Below are positions 21,693 through 33,703 of a stretch of DNA of 64,000 bases, piece by piece; the first letter of the stretch is position 1, and each line of letters starts with the position of its first letter. The DNA is from Chrysoperla carnea (taxonomy: Eukaryota > Arthropoda > Insecta > Neuroptera > Chrysopidae): assembly GCF_905475395.1 (NCBI RefSeq), contig NC_058337.1, positions 105,208,368-105,272,367 of the forward strand, in the 5' to 3' direction. The notes under the pieces were generated by a model that worked only from the letters and a program-made list of their open reading frames with translations, had not been told where the DNA came from and did not search any database. The position numbers and the translations under genes are program-made.

Positions 21693-23275
21693 TTATTTCT
21701 TTTTGCCATTGCCCCAAGAACCAGAACTAGAACTAGCACTAGACTGTGATTCAGAATAACTTATTGCTGGTCCGCCGCCATAGACTTGACGACCTCCTTG
21801 ACACGAATTACAAGTCGATGGGGGCTGCGGAGCGACGTATCCACCACATCCACTTGTACATCCACCTCCGGATCCACCGTATCTCTGTTTCTTCCATGAA
21901 GTTCGTGGTAGACGTAATAATTTCTCGCCTACAACTGCGAAAAACGTCACCAAATTTTAATTTTGCATGAAAGCATTTCGAATTGATTTAACAACAGACT
22001 AATAGTTCCTAATACGAAGAATGGGTCGAGATCTTGATATAAAAGGGCGTTAGTTTCTTTACGCCCTTTTTGTGCTGATTGGTTTTTTATTTTTATTTCG
22101 CAGTGTTGTTACCATACCCAAAAAATTTAATACGACTCAAATTGAGAGGTTTACTTACAAAAATTCGAACACGCTGATTCGGCACTTTATGCACTATTAC
22201 GCACTTTCGTCCGTAGATTCTCTGTACGACCATTTATTACCTACATTAAACTGGACTATGAACCGAGTTTTTATTATCTATCAGCGAAGGTGATGAATTC
22301 TTCAACTTACACAGAAAACATTATTCAATTCAATTTCAACATAAGGACCTGATCTGTATTCTGATATTCCCGTAAATCAGCAGAGTCGAAGACGTTCGGA
22401 TTAAATATTAGAGAATAACATTTTTGTAACAAATTTATTGCGTTTACATTATAAAATTCAAATTTGGCATCAAAATGGTCATGTTTTAACAACGCTTATG
22501 TGTTTACTGTAAATTAATGGAAGCGTTTTTCTCAAATCACACTTTGCGAACTTACGACACGAATTAACGACGAACTTACTTATTCAACCCTCCTCCTCAA
22601 TTGTAAGTATATAAAATCGAAAGATTTGAAATCGGTGTGATCGATGACTTGCGGTAGTGGACATATTTAAAAGTAGACAAAGTCCTGTATTAACTCATAT
22701 GTCATAATAATAAAAAAATTTTATTGGGAAAATCATTTTGTCATGGTACAACCGGCGGCTACAAATAGAGCTACGATAACATGCTTAAATTGAGTTTCAG
22801 CAGATGTTGAATAAATAGATACATATTAATAAACCATAGTAATTTACAACAACACTGTTCACATGTATGATCACGGTTGTTTTTTGTCTAATTTAAGCCT
22901 GCTTATAAATGTCAAATTGACTACATGACATCATTAAAGATTTTCCCAATACGTATTTGCCATGAGGTTTCTATAATGCGAAATAATTTTGGATTTTTTT
23001 CTAAGGAATTATCATCAATTTTTGCTCATTAAATAAGAAATCGATAAGAAAAAAAAACTAGTGAAGTTAGAGTGTTTTAAATATAGTAAAATATTTCGAT
23101 ATTATCCATTAACCAAAGAGTTGATGAAAACTTTAGATATCGTACCTGTTTCTGGTTTAAGTTGTACATCAGAATTTTTTTCCACTTCTGTTAACGTTAT
23201 TGGTTTAACATCAGCGTAAACAAATTGAAATAACACTACAATTGTAACAAAACTAAACACTACTGATAATTTCAT
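21693..23275 (-). CDS. secreted Gly/Ser-rich peptide C (two exons, reverse strand)
   Basis: On the reverse strand the coding exons are 23275-23146 and 21934-21693 (phase-1 intron, about 1.2 kb), giving 123 residues. The signal peptide (MKLSVVFSFVTIVVLFQFVYA) and DVKPITLTEVEKNSDVQLK match gene A closely. Exon 2 begins VVGEKLLRLPRTSWKKQRYG, then a Gly/Cys stretch (CTSGCGG, CNSCQGG), a Ser-rich tail and NGKKK. Exon lengths match gene A (exon 1 is 130 bp in both). It is inverted relative to A and B, so the array arose by duplication plus inversion. A TATA-like CATATAAAAAC (reverse strand, about 23366) lies about 90 bases upstream. Function unknown, as for A and B. Confidence 0.75.
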
Positions 23276-23289
23276 TTTAGAAAATTTCT

Positions 23290-23560
23290 AATCTAAGTTG
23301 GTCAAGTACACTGAATGAATAAATGAAAACTTACCAATTTTGAATCCTAATAAATGTTTTTATATGCATAAAGTTGCATTTTTTTTATAATAAAGAGTGG
23401 GATGAGCGATTTTATTTTGCTATAATTATACCGTCTGTAATTTTTACAATAATTAATTCATTATAATTATTTTACCAGGCCATATAAAAGAATATTTGGC
23501 TATTCTTAAAATAAGGATATAGTACCAAAGTTTAGAGCGGTATAGAAGTTAGGAAAAAAG
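23290..23560 (-). promoter_or_regulatory. upstream region of gene C
   Basis: On the reverse strand this region shows CTTTGGTACTAT, GACGGTATAATTATAGCAA and a TCCCAC landmark in the same order as the gene A block, followed by a TATA-like box at about 23366. Confidence 0.45.
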
Positions 23561-23783
23561 TCTGGAAACATTTGATAATTCTCTAGAATGTCATTTCGAA
23601 TTAAGAAGCAAAAAACTGGGGGCTTTATTATAAAATCTTTTTTAATATAAGATGAGCACTTTTTGTGCGCTTGTATTGTTCATTTTGTTAAAATATATCT
23701 CCTTCAAAACCCACAACAAAAAAGGTTTAGTGAAAATTTCTTTAGCTTATACATTCTTGAAATTTAACTAAATATTTTTTGCA

Positions 23784-23850
23784 TTGCATTCGTGTCTAGA
23801 ACTCGAATAGCCTAATTGTTAGGGCGCTTGACATGAATCCAAGAACATAT
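23784..23850 (+). repeat. tRNA-derived SINE-like head, truncated copy
   Basis: Nearly identical to the first 60 bases of the copy at 23990-24070 (CTAGAACTCGAATAGCCTAA..), but it breaks off before the B box. Confidence 0.6.
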
Positions 23851-23989
23851 TATATCCAAATATAGTCGAATAGACCATGATGTAAATATCGTGTGCATGA
23901 TTAAATGTAAACATCAACAATAAGTAATAATAATAAATAAGTGGATAAACAAATTAAAAAAATTCATTGAGTTGAAAAAAATTGCATTC

Positions 23990-24075
23990 GTGTCTAGAAC
24001 TCGAATAGCCTAATTATTAGGGCGCTTGACATGAAACTAAGAAGTCCGGGTTCGAGTCCTGGTTCGAGTGTATTT
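23990..24075 (+). repeat. tRNA-derived SINE-like head with A and B boxes
   Basis: Bases 23999-24069 can be drawn as a 71-nt cloverleaf. The acceptor arms ACTCGAA/TTCGAGT pair fully, the T arm CCGGG-TTCGAGT-CCTGG pairs (one G-T), and the box A-like TAGCCTAATTATTAGG and box B GGTTCGAGTCC are present. The anticodon stem pairs poorly and the loop lacks T33, and a second copy exists nearby. I therefore call it a SINE head or tRNA pseudogene rather than a working tRNA. Confidence 0.6.
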
Positions 24076-24119
24076 TTTTCAATTCTCTTTAATTAAATAT
24101 TTTTTATTGTTGTTTTTTA

Positions 24120-25450
24120 TTGACTACTTAAGGGAATATAATTTAACAAATTTTTTGTTGCAAATGAATTTTTTTACCTTACCAGAAATGGCCGCAAATA
24201 CTTTTTTCCGCATCCTTATTTACAATACTAATTACTAATTTTAGAAAATGCTAATCAAAAAAGCGGTAAACAGAGAAGTATTTATTTCAATAGCTAAGTA
24301 TATGTCTCAACTCGGAGTAAACAAACATTCATTCGTATACAGAGAACTATTTATTTAAAACGTTATCATTAAGGAATCGTATACTCAGGGACACTTTCCC
24401 TTCACTTCTTTTTGTTTCAGTGTGACGACCTGCTGTTAGGTCGAACTACGTAATCATTAACATATTTGCGATGGTATGTTGGCTATTTTGAACCGTCGAG
24501 AAATTATTGCATGATAATTTTCATGAATGATAGAACAAAAAACTAGCGATTTTACACATTCTTTTAATGCCCAAGTGATAATGCCCCAGTGGCCCGGGCT
24601 TATCTATTTTTCAAAAACCATATCGTAACAAATGACCCGGATATTTTTGCAACGAAGTGTGTGCAACGAAGCAACGCGAAATCCATTTCAATAACAGCTT
24701 CTTAGTGTTCATTTTTATCCCATCATAGTTACTAAATCATAGCCATTCGTGACTCTAAAACTTTACTTATAAAATTATTGGGAATAAAAAATTTTCTTAT
24801 ACTACATTCGTGGGAAATTTGATCAAATAACTTCAGAAACTTTTCTCCATGAAGCTTTACTCTGTATATGATTGTACTTGTATATGATTGTACGATCATT
24901 TCGTACCGCGCTTTATATATATTATTCATTCCTAACCAATATTAGATTCGAATTGATTCATACTTGATAAATTTTCTCAAAAATTCCCCACAAATTAATG
25001 ACAGATTTTCTCTGCTGTAGAAATAACAATTCTTTCGTAATATTTCTTTGGCGAAGATAATTGTTTTAGTCTATTACTAAGTTAATGTTGTCAAATTATA
25101 TATGACTGGTCTCCCAATAGAAATCATTGTTTGCAATGTACTTTGAATTAAAATAAATAATCTGAAAATTTCCACTGCAATTTTCGAAGATATAAAAGGA
25201 ATTTCTACTGAAAACCATAAATTGTAATTATATAGAGTCTCGGTCATAAAAATCAAGACGTGAAAAATGAATATCTTATATAAAGAGTTCTATTTCCCAG
25301 GTATGAGCTTTTCTCTATGCTATTAAGACTTTCTTAAGTTTCTTATGAATTTGAAAAGGTCCAAATAGAGTTGAAAATATCCGCTGATGGTTACGAAAAT
25401 GGATTCTAGTAAATAAATTTGGATAACTTTTTAGATGCAGGGTGAGAGAG

Positions 25451-25481
<31 letters not shown>

Positions 25482-26940
25482 GGAGGGAGGGAGGGAGAGA
25501 ATCAAGGTCATAAAAATCAAGGCGTGAAAAATGAATCTCTTAAATAAAGATTTCTATTTCCCAGATATGAGCTCTTCTTGCGCCGAGTTTAAAGAGACAT
25601 AGTAATCTGACTCAAAAAGTTTTCTCGTTTATCCAGACTAAATTTCAAATCTTCTTAAAAAAAGTTTTTATTGAATCTGTTCAAACGTCAGACTTTTGCA
25701 GAGTCCTGAAATGTAATTATCTCATGAATTAAAATAATATTTACACAATCATTGAAAAAATATTGACCCAAACAATAAATTAGATGTTGTCTATGTCTAG
25801 AAAATATTAGCAAAAAAAACTCAAACAAAATTATAATAGTTTTATTAATAACATAACACGTTTATTAAATAATAAAAATTCATAAAAATATCAACTACCG
25901 AGTGTTTATTGAAAAATTTCCTCTGTAACAAAACGTTCGAATCGGAAAACAATTAGAATGAATGTATCAAATGCTAAAAAGGCTAATTTACTAAGGAAAT
26001 ATGATAATAAAGATGAATCTTGTTAGTTGAAAATATGAAAATCAGTACCTGAAATGTAAAAAAAAATTATTGCCATAAGGATTGCTCAAGTTAGATTATG
26101 GATCAAGAAAATAGAAAACGAATTTTTCGATGTGTAATTCATGCAATTTATTTGTTTCACAAATTTCCCTTCATTTTAGTTTACACTCAGTTCCATTTCA
26201 ACCACCTCTACGATAAAAAGCGAACGTATGACTCCCAACTCTGTGACTGTTTTACAGTCTGATACAGGGTTATTCAATAGTGTTACCACTTGTGTGTTTT
26301 ATACATAATTTGTAATTTTCTATCATTGCAGACTAAATATAACCTACCTTCCTTTAAATCTTCCAAGATTAGTTGAATGGCCATATTCTGCCTGAAATGA
26401 TAAAAACTTAAAAATTATGTACTACCTGTTATATGGACCTATTTGATTGAATAACCCTGTCAACTAGGAAAATTTTTTGATTTTCGGGTTTACAATAAAC
26501 ACAATGTAACAATTGTAAATACATTTTTTTGATTACGTAGATATAACAGATAATAAATGAATAAGATTTGATCTTGAAATGTGATGTAATAAAATATAGT
26601 CAATATAATCTTATAACCAACAAAAAATAACACATACACAAAATTCACAGTCTAGCATAATAATTCATAATTAAAATGATTAATTCTAATAATAATAATA
26701 ATAATAATCGTATTATTAATTGGTTTTTTATGGTTTTAATATAAAAATTCAAAACCTGTTATGAGAAGAAAAAATTTAAAAATCGTACTTCTGTTCCTTA
26801 AAATATGCCAGCATGTTTCCTAGCATTTCCTAGCAGGTGCTGGTCAGCATGAATTTGAAACGCAAGCTGAATCTTTCCTTGAGAAAATAAATTGTTTGGT
26901 CTAAAGCCTGGCGAAGAAGTTTACAGTCATTTAAGAATGT
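24120..26940. other. intergenic sequence, no gene recognised
   Basis: No supported gene. Contains a direct duplication with a GA microsatellite (25248-25568) and an AAT microsatellite at about 26688-26707. Confidence 0.45.
25248..25568 (+). repeat. direct repeat flanking a GA microsatellite
   Basis: About 65 bases (TCATAAAAATCAAG.CGTGAAA.. to TTTCCCAG.TATGAGCT) occur at 25248-25312 and again at 25504-25568 with few differences. A (GA)n/(GGGA)n tract at about 25449-25499 lies just before the second copy. Confidence 0.7.
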
Positions 26941-26958
26941 CTAGACTCGGAGCCTTTT

Positions 26959-27290
26959 GTATTGACTTAAGGTAGTACTATCGGAATAGACATTGCATTC
27001 AGAATTTAATGAAATTTGCCATAGTTGTCCATTATTATATCATAATTAACCAGTTAAATTATTAGGGGCCTTCAGAAAAAAGATATTTTAAAGAAATTTT
27101 AACATTGATCCTTATGGGAAATCACAGATTTTATTTTATTTCACAAAACTGGACGTTCAGATTTTCAGTTCTCTGAAGGCCCCTAAAAATTTAACTGGTT
27201 AATTATGATATAATAATGGACAACTATGCCAAATTTCATTAAATTCTGAATGCAAAGTCTATTACCGATAGTACTACCTTAAGTCAATAC
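26959..27290. mobile_element. long foldback element, near-perfect 118-bp arms
   Basis: Arms 26959-27076 and 27172-27290 are inverted copies with only a handful of mismatches (GTATTGACTTAAGGTAGTAC at each end) around a loop of about 95 bp. No reading frame. The end sequence TTAAGGTAGTAC is shared with the 12866 element. Arm identity suggests recent origin or gene conversion. Confidence 0.75.
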
Positions 27291-27365
27291 ATAACTAAAA
27301 GTGATAAAGGGTTAAGCGAATAAAAAGGTAATGTAAAAATCCTAACCCCCATTTATCCATTTTGT

Positions 27366-27440
27366 TTCAGTTTTTATAGCGGCGTCAAGATTCAATTTGC
27401 GTGAAAAAATAATTAAATCGTTATTTTTGGAAGTTGGCTT
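27366..27440 (+). repeat. short dispersed repeat shared with 32773-32870
   Basis: GTTTCAG...TATA..CGGCGTCAA.ATTCAATTTGCGT...ATTAAATCGTTA occurs in both places. Confidence 0.45.
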
Positions 27441-27819
27441 GCAATTTTTTCTAAAAGAATTCTAACAATTTATATGAGTGGGGTGCAGGTCGAAATTCCG
27501 TCTCTATTTAACACGTTTTTTTTTTATTAGCTTCATACGTATGTTGCGGAATATGTACGGAGTATGTAACGGAAACTTTGAACATGATTTTGACCACCTT
27601 CAAAACGTCGAATTCACTCGAAATTTGGCATACTTATCAAGGATCGACGACACTACAACAATTTAAATAAGCTTATTTGATTATCCTAATTGAAATTGAA
27701 ATGAATTTTCAAGATTAACGATTTCCATAACTGAAAATATATAAATTTACTTGCGCTCCCACCATATTTATACTGAATTTTTGATAAATAAATAATAGTA
27801 TTAAAAAACTAAAAAACAC

Positions 27820-28092
27820 AAAATAAATAATAGTTCAAAAGAACTAAAAAACACGCTTTTGTAACTAACTGAAATAACAGGTAGAAAGTAATTTCTGTAA
27901 ATTCAAAAAAATCATTCTATCGTAAAAAAGTATGGGTTGCTTTTTAAGATATTTTATAATGACTTTAATTTTATCAATATCTTTCTATAAAATATTTACA
28001 ATAATTAAATTTAAAGAAATTATTTTCTACCTTTTAGTTCAGCTAGTTACAAATACATGTTTTTTAGTTTTTTAAACTATTATTTATTTCGG
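27820..28092. mobile_element. foldback MITE with about 75-bp arms
   Basis: The left arm (27820-27897: AAATAAATAATAG..CTAAAAAACACG..TTTGTAACTA.CTGAA) and the right arm (28018-28092, reverse complement) match with scattered differences. The outer AAATAATAGTATTAAAAAAC at about 27789 partly repeats the arm end. Confidence 0.6.
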
Positions 28093-29229
28093 AATAAATG
28101 CAAGTCTATGAAAAATTCCTTGACAAAATACAATTTAAAATAAATCACGTTTTGTTCTAATAATCGCTTTTCCTCTCAGTGATCTATTCTGGATTCGTCT
28201 CATCACTATTATAAATTGAGAGCAATAACTCAAATTAAAAGATTACAAATAAATAAACCTCAGAACAAGCTTTAAACCTAAAATATATAATTAGCGTATA
28301 AACTGAAAACTAATATTTACATAACTTATTAGTTCCAAATTTCTATTTATTTATCATGACATGTAGGAACATTTTACAAAATATTACAAGTGAATGATAC
28401 AGTTAAACTACATATTCAAGTATTGAAATTTGTATGGAAAGGGATCGATCTGATGATGAATATATTGAAAGGGGGTGAAAAATACTTCGTCTATTCAACA
28501 CCCAATGAACCCTATACTTTTTTTTTTAGCTGTGCAAAGAATTTTTGTTTTTAAATTGTTAGTATATGTGTATTTGAGCAAATAACAAATTGACTAGACA
28601 TTTGAATGTTGTTATTGATTTTTCCTCGGGTATGGAATTAAGAAAGGAAACCCCGATTGAGTATTTTTTTTCTGATATCAATAGAGCTATACACGATACG
28701 TCAAACGTGCAATGGTTAACGTGCAAAGACATTAACCATTCCTTTGTAGGAAATTTTTAGCCTGAAATAAACAATTGAATTGTAGCAATTTTTAGAATAT
28801 TAAACGTAAATTCGAGAAAAAATGCTTTGAAAATAAACTGTAGTAAATCTGATTTCTTACAACTTATTATGATACAGATATCAATGAGGCGTATCTCGTT
28901 AATGGAAATTCGATAATATAATTGCTGATTTTCTCCTTTCTGTGTTTATCTACTCATGCTGTATAGCTTGCTTATATTAAAAAAGCAACATTCTTGTGAA
29001 CGACTAAAATCGTTCTTCAATCCAAAAAGAAACTTTTCTTAAAATCAGCTAATTTAAAAATTAATCCATGATATAATTAGACCATTATATAGAATTTCAT
29101 TTTCATACTATGTATATGACATATACTAAGGTATACTAATATAAGTTTAGTCTTAAGTTTGTAAGGCTTAAAAATATTGATAATATAAACAAAATTTTGG
29201 TATAGGTGTTCATAAAATCACCTAATTAA

Positions 29230-29420
29230 TCCATTTCCGATTGTCTGTCTGCCTGCCTGTCTGTCTGTCGTCTGTCTGTCCGTCTATCATCACGATTACT
29301 CAAAAACGAAAAGAGATATCAAGCTGAAATTTTTATAGCGTGGTTAGGACGTAAAAAGTGAGGTCAAGTTCTTAAATGAGCAACATAGGTCAATTGGGTC
29401 TTGGGTCCGTAGGACCCATC
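29230..29420 (+). repeat. interspersed repeat with TCTG tract and conserved body
   Basis: A (TCTG)n-like tract at about 29244-29286 is followed by CGATTACTCAAAAACGAAAA..ATCAAGCTGAAATTTTTATA and GGGTCCGTAGGACCCATCTT. I recognise this as a type of dispersed repeat seen in insect genomes, but cannot assign it to a class. Confidence 0.5.
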
Positions 29421-30059
29421 TTGTAAACCGTTAAAGATAGAACAAAAATTTAAGTATAAAATATTTTTTATAAAAAATAAACAACTTTTGTTTGAAACAT
29501 TTTTACGTAAACATCATTGTTTACCCGTGAGAGCACAAATTTTCCGACAATTGTATACTATTTATTGTATGGGAATATCAGTTATATATGTGTGACTTGT
29601 ATGTATGTGTAATGTGACAAAGTAATCAGACTGTCTATACATGGTATTTCAACAATTAACTCAGTCAATTGTTTGTTTTCATTTGTCCAATTTATTTTTT
29701 GAAGTATTTAGTCAAATGATGATTGGTCTTAATTTCAATATGCTTATTACAAATACATATATAAAGTATGTTTTTAAAGTAACTTTTTTAAATATTACAT
29801 GTATGTAATTCGGTTTAGAATGTAAATATTATAAAATTTTATATAAGTACATTACATATATATAGTCAGTCATTCAGGGATTTTATATGCAATAGCAGAT
29901 TATAGGGTTGTAATTTTAATAAGCATTATTTTAAATTAATAAAAAGTGTAAATAGTTTGTTTATATTTAGAAGGCATTCAAACAATATTCATTTTCATTT
30001 GAGGTGATCGATTTTTGAATCATCGTAATATTTTATTAAATTTTTCTTGTTTCTTTCCC

Positions 30060-30350
30060 AACAATATGAAAAATTTTGATGAATTTTTTGAATCATGTAT
30101 CGACAAAGTTAAACGTTTTGGCAAAAATGAAGATTCGTTTCCAAATGTCTACTAAATGCTTCGCGTTCTGGCAGTTTTACCTACAGCAACAAATGAACGC
30201 TCCTTTTCAACGATGGGTACAGAGTTTTGGAAAGTTTTTTCTGTAGGCACCTCGCAGAATTAAATTATTGAAAAAAAGTAACTGAATATTACATTTTGAG
30301 TAATAAAATCTTCTCTTACTCGAAAAAAGATTTTTGTTTTTATTGACTGT
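30060..30350 (+). mobile_element. degenerate hAT transposase 3' remnant, copy 1
   Basis: A frame at about 30150-30260 reads MLRVLAVLPTATNERSFSTM, the hATC dimerisation motif of hAT transposases, then loses coherence. Downstream bases (CCTCGCAGAATTAAATTATT, CTTACTCGAAAAAAGATTTT, TTTTATTGACT) match the copy at 58320-58645. Broken, with no complete transposase. Confidence 0.6.
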
Positions 30351-30639
30351 ATGACCTAACATGAAGAACAAATATTTGAACTCCTACCCCCGTTGGATGA
30401 CTCTATATATGCAAAAATTCAACAACAGGATTAAATTTTAATCATGGCATATTTTTTGATTTTTTATGTTAAGAAACCAAAAGAGTTTAGAGAATTGAGC
30501 TCTTAAGCATTAAATAATCACAAATATTTCTAGCCACTACCTATATATTTTGGACTTAATTTGTAATATTTGGACTTAATAATTTGTTAAGTACTCTGAT
30601 ATACAAGATGATTCTATATAAAAAGGTATGCCTAAAAAA

Positions 30640-30765
30640 TTCATTGTGGCGTTCAGTACTACTTACTCGCATTTTAGTAGAAGCGCAGGTCAGTGTATTG
30701 AATATATTTATTTGACACGGAATTGAACCTTCCAACAGAATTATATTAAAGTACTAATTACAATT
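30640..30765. repeat. dispersed repeat related to 43640-43755
   Basis: Shares landmarks in order with 43640-43755: CA.TTTAGTAGAAGCGC, an AGTG.ATT..A.ATAT segment, and CCA.CAGAATTATATT. The motif GCGCT(C/T)CCACCA at 27753 and 36047 belongs to the same group. Confidence 0.4.
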
Positions 30766-30965
30766 ATCTAAGGCATCGAAAATCCTAAGCGAATAGACCG
30801 ATTGTAACTAATTTATTTGTGGATGGGATCAGTAGAATTCTTTATAAAGTTTTATTTAATGAAAATATGTTCGGTCATGAAAACGATCTATAAATGCTTA
30901 CGTCTCGGTTTTTTTTGTTTTATATAATTTCACCTATGTATTAGAAAACGACTGACTTATTTCCT

Positions 30966-31080
30966 TTAATCCCTAGGGGGACACAGGGTCGCAACAAAGA
31001 ATCTCCAGTGAACACGATTGCTGTTCAGATTTCTTGGCTTCACTCCAGGTTTTGTCTTCCAGTTCTGCTTCTCTCCACGG
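30966..31080 (-). mobile_element. LINE ORF2 C-terminal fragment (degenerate)
   Basis: The reverse strand reads ..NSNRVHWRFFVATLCPPRD then a stop at 30968-30966, a tail of the W..FV.ALC type found at the C-terminus of many insect non-LTR retrotransposon polymerases. The upstream frame is lost within about 110 bp, so only a scrap remains. Confidence 0.4.
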
Positions 31081-31099
31081 AATTAAAAAATAGTTTTAG

Positions 31100-33400
31100 T
31101 AAAAAAGGAATAATTTTGATACGAATAGCTCTTTTACAAAGATGTCTTTGCTTTGTCGCACCTAAGAAAATATACCATCTTTGGCTAAATAGATTTTCTA
31201 CTGCAGAAATATTATCCGGAAACTTCCTATATATAAAAAACAACACCTTTTTATAGTTATTTCGAATTAATTTGGTTTTTAAAATTTTTTATAATTCAAG
31301 GATTTTAAATTTCGATTTTAGAATATCAATATAGGGATTTAAATGGATTATATAAGATAATTTTCATAAACTTTTCAGGTTTTTATCTTTTGTAGGTCAT
31401 TAATTTGTAAATATAAAGAGTATCCATTTGGATAATGTTTATTCGCAGCTTTTCATTCAATTTCAGGCGTATACGAATTCTAAGAACGAAAAAACTGATT
31501 ATCCGATATGATAACGAAGCAATAAACTTCTTTGTTGGATATAAAATCTTTCGCAACATCAATTTAATAAATGTAAAGTACCCACACTGTAAACAAAATG
31601 AAAACTTTAAAATTATTTATATTATACATTTATTTTTTTGTCACATTTAAATTTTAAAAAATTCGCTCTGGTTAATGCTATTTATTATATTTTTTATAAC
31701 TCAGTACCTATTTATTTGCGTAGTGAAAATATAATAAGAGTTATAAATAATGTTCCAAGCTTTTTTAACAACATTGAAATAATACATTTTTTAAAGGGTT
31801 AAATGTATTGAATAGAAAGTCGTTTGTATATAACGAACGAGCCCTTTAGAGGGCGTTTATACACTATATGTATAATATATTATGTGTGTTTTTTTTTTTA
31901 TATTAAAAATGATAAATGGCTTAACGTACTTAAAATGATTTTTTTTCCATTAATTAACTAGAAAATTTTTAGTTATGGTGGTAGGATTTTGGGTAACTAA
32001 AGTTTTTAAATTAAGTGTGTAAAATTTATTTATGTCACTAAAATAAACGGATTTCAAGTTTATTTAAAAGAAAAAAAAAAAATTCGTAAAACCAGTTTCA
32101 AAAATTAAATGTAATAATTTTGTCAATGTATTAGATCTTCAGCCAAGCGTAGTTTTAGTTGGTCATTTTATAAAGGCAGAAAATGTCATAGGTGTTAGCC
32201 AGCCTCGCTTCCTCAATCGTAAGACTATTCCGTGTTCTGTAATCGGGAGATTTTGTCGGCAATAGAGTTCCAAAGATGTAGCGTCAGTTTCAAGTTTGAA
32301 CTGATTCCAGCAAGAACCTATTGAAACCGATTTAATTGACCGGTATTTGTAAAAAATATGGTAATGGGAGTGGGTTAGCTCGCAACCCTAAATAAGTTAA
32401 GTTTGAGCACTGAACATGAACTTATCTATTTGTCACTAAATTTAACGTGTAAGATGATTCGAATCGAAATTATTTCAGTGAGCTAGAACCGTTTTCTGGG
32501 GAAAGGCTTCTTACAATTGATGTAGGAATAGTCCACATCCATTTTCGAGCAGCAACTTGTCTATTTCGATTCTTTTATGATTATTCCTAAAATTTTCTGG
32601 GGAGTAAGGAGATATAGTTCCTAATTATTCATACAAATTTGTTTTTAAAGAAAGATCCTAATAGACAAGTTTCTGCTTGAAAATTGATACTCTGATGAGG
32701 ACGCATCTTGAATCAATTGTAAGAAAGACGCTTCTAGCCCACAGAAATCATTTCCATTTGAATCATTATTGTTTCAGTTTTGCATCTTTTATCGATAGTA
32801 TAAACGGCGTCAACATCCAATTTGCGTCACAAAAACAAACAAAAATCATTAAATCGTTACTTTTCAAACTAAACGTGATTGAAGATTTTTTGGATGGATT
32901 TTAGTACAATTAATGTGATTTTCAGATGATTTTTCTGTTTGGAAAATAATATTTCCGATAAAAGGAATCTTAATACGGGGATATACCAAATTTTCCCAAG
33001 CCTGTCTTGTTTAAACCCTCCTCTGTTCCACCGAGAAAATATAATCCAAACGCAGTATCTATGCAAAAACTTCCAAGGTTTTTGAACATAGCGATTGAAA
33101 AATTAAAATATGTATTCATTGCATATTAATGATATTAATTCAACACTTCAGAATTTTGTTGAGTGCAAAACTACTAATAATATTTTTTTAATATGATTAT
33201 AGACGCCTGCAACTGTGAGAAATATCACTAATAAATATTCCCAAATGTAATTAGATAAAAAAATATCTTTTTCTATAACGAGAGATAGTACTTCAACGTT
33301 TTTTTTAACGAAATAAAAACTCTTGAAAACTCTTTTTTTCCTATATTTATTATAATATGATTAATAAAAAGATATTAAATATTATTTTAACAAAAAAATT
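31100..33400. other. intergenic sequence, no gene recognised
   Basis: Short frames at 31435-31650 and 32677-32904 have no recognisable domain. A small GC hairpin (ACGAGCCC TTTAGA GGGCGT) lies at about 31836-31855. Confidence 0.4.
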
Positions 33401-33437
33401 ATTTCACCTAAATACACACACCATTTTCCGTTTAATA

Positions 33438-33703
33438 CACGTGTCACCAATTTGTACGCGCTACAACGGAGTATCAACAAAGATGTGTGGATATTGATAT
33501 CCTATAAAAATACCAAACAACGCCTGGAACACACGTGTCTTACATGCGTCTGATAAAAAACTGGAAAATATATACATAGATAACAAGTGGATCTTATGTT
33601 ATTATTATTCTTCAAAATATTTGATAATTTTAGGTGTTAAATTATATTTTTATTAGAATATTGTTTGTCGTTTTTTTTTGGCTGGTCACGTGAGTGACAC
33701 GTG
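33438..33703. promoter_or_regulatory. cluster of four CACGTG E-boxes
   Basis: CACGTG occurs at 33438-33443, 33532-33537, 33687-33692 and 33698-33703. The last two form the near-palindrome GTCACGTGAGTGACACGTGA. CACGTG is the canonical bHLH (Myc/USF/TFEB/CLOCK-type) site. Whether it acts as an element is inference; no adjacent gene is recognised. Confidence 0.35.

Noticed and set aside
21746-22293. Plus-strand frames opposite peptide gene C
   Set aside because: The reverse strand carries the conserved exon 2 of gene C; the plus-strand frames have no paralogue.
23999-24069. Functional tRNA gene
   Set aside because: The anticodon stem pairs poorly, T33 is missing and a truncated second copy lies nearby; a SINE head is the better reading.
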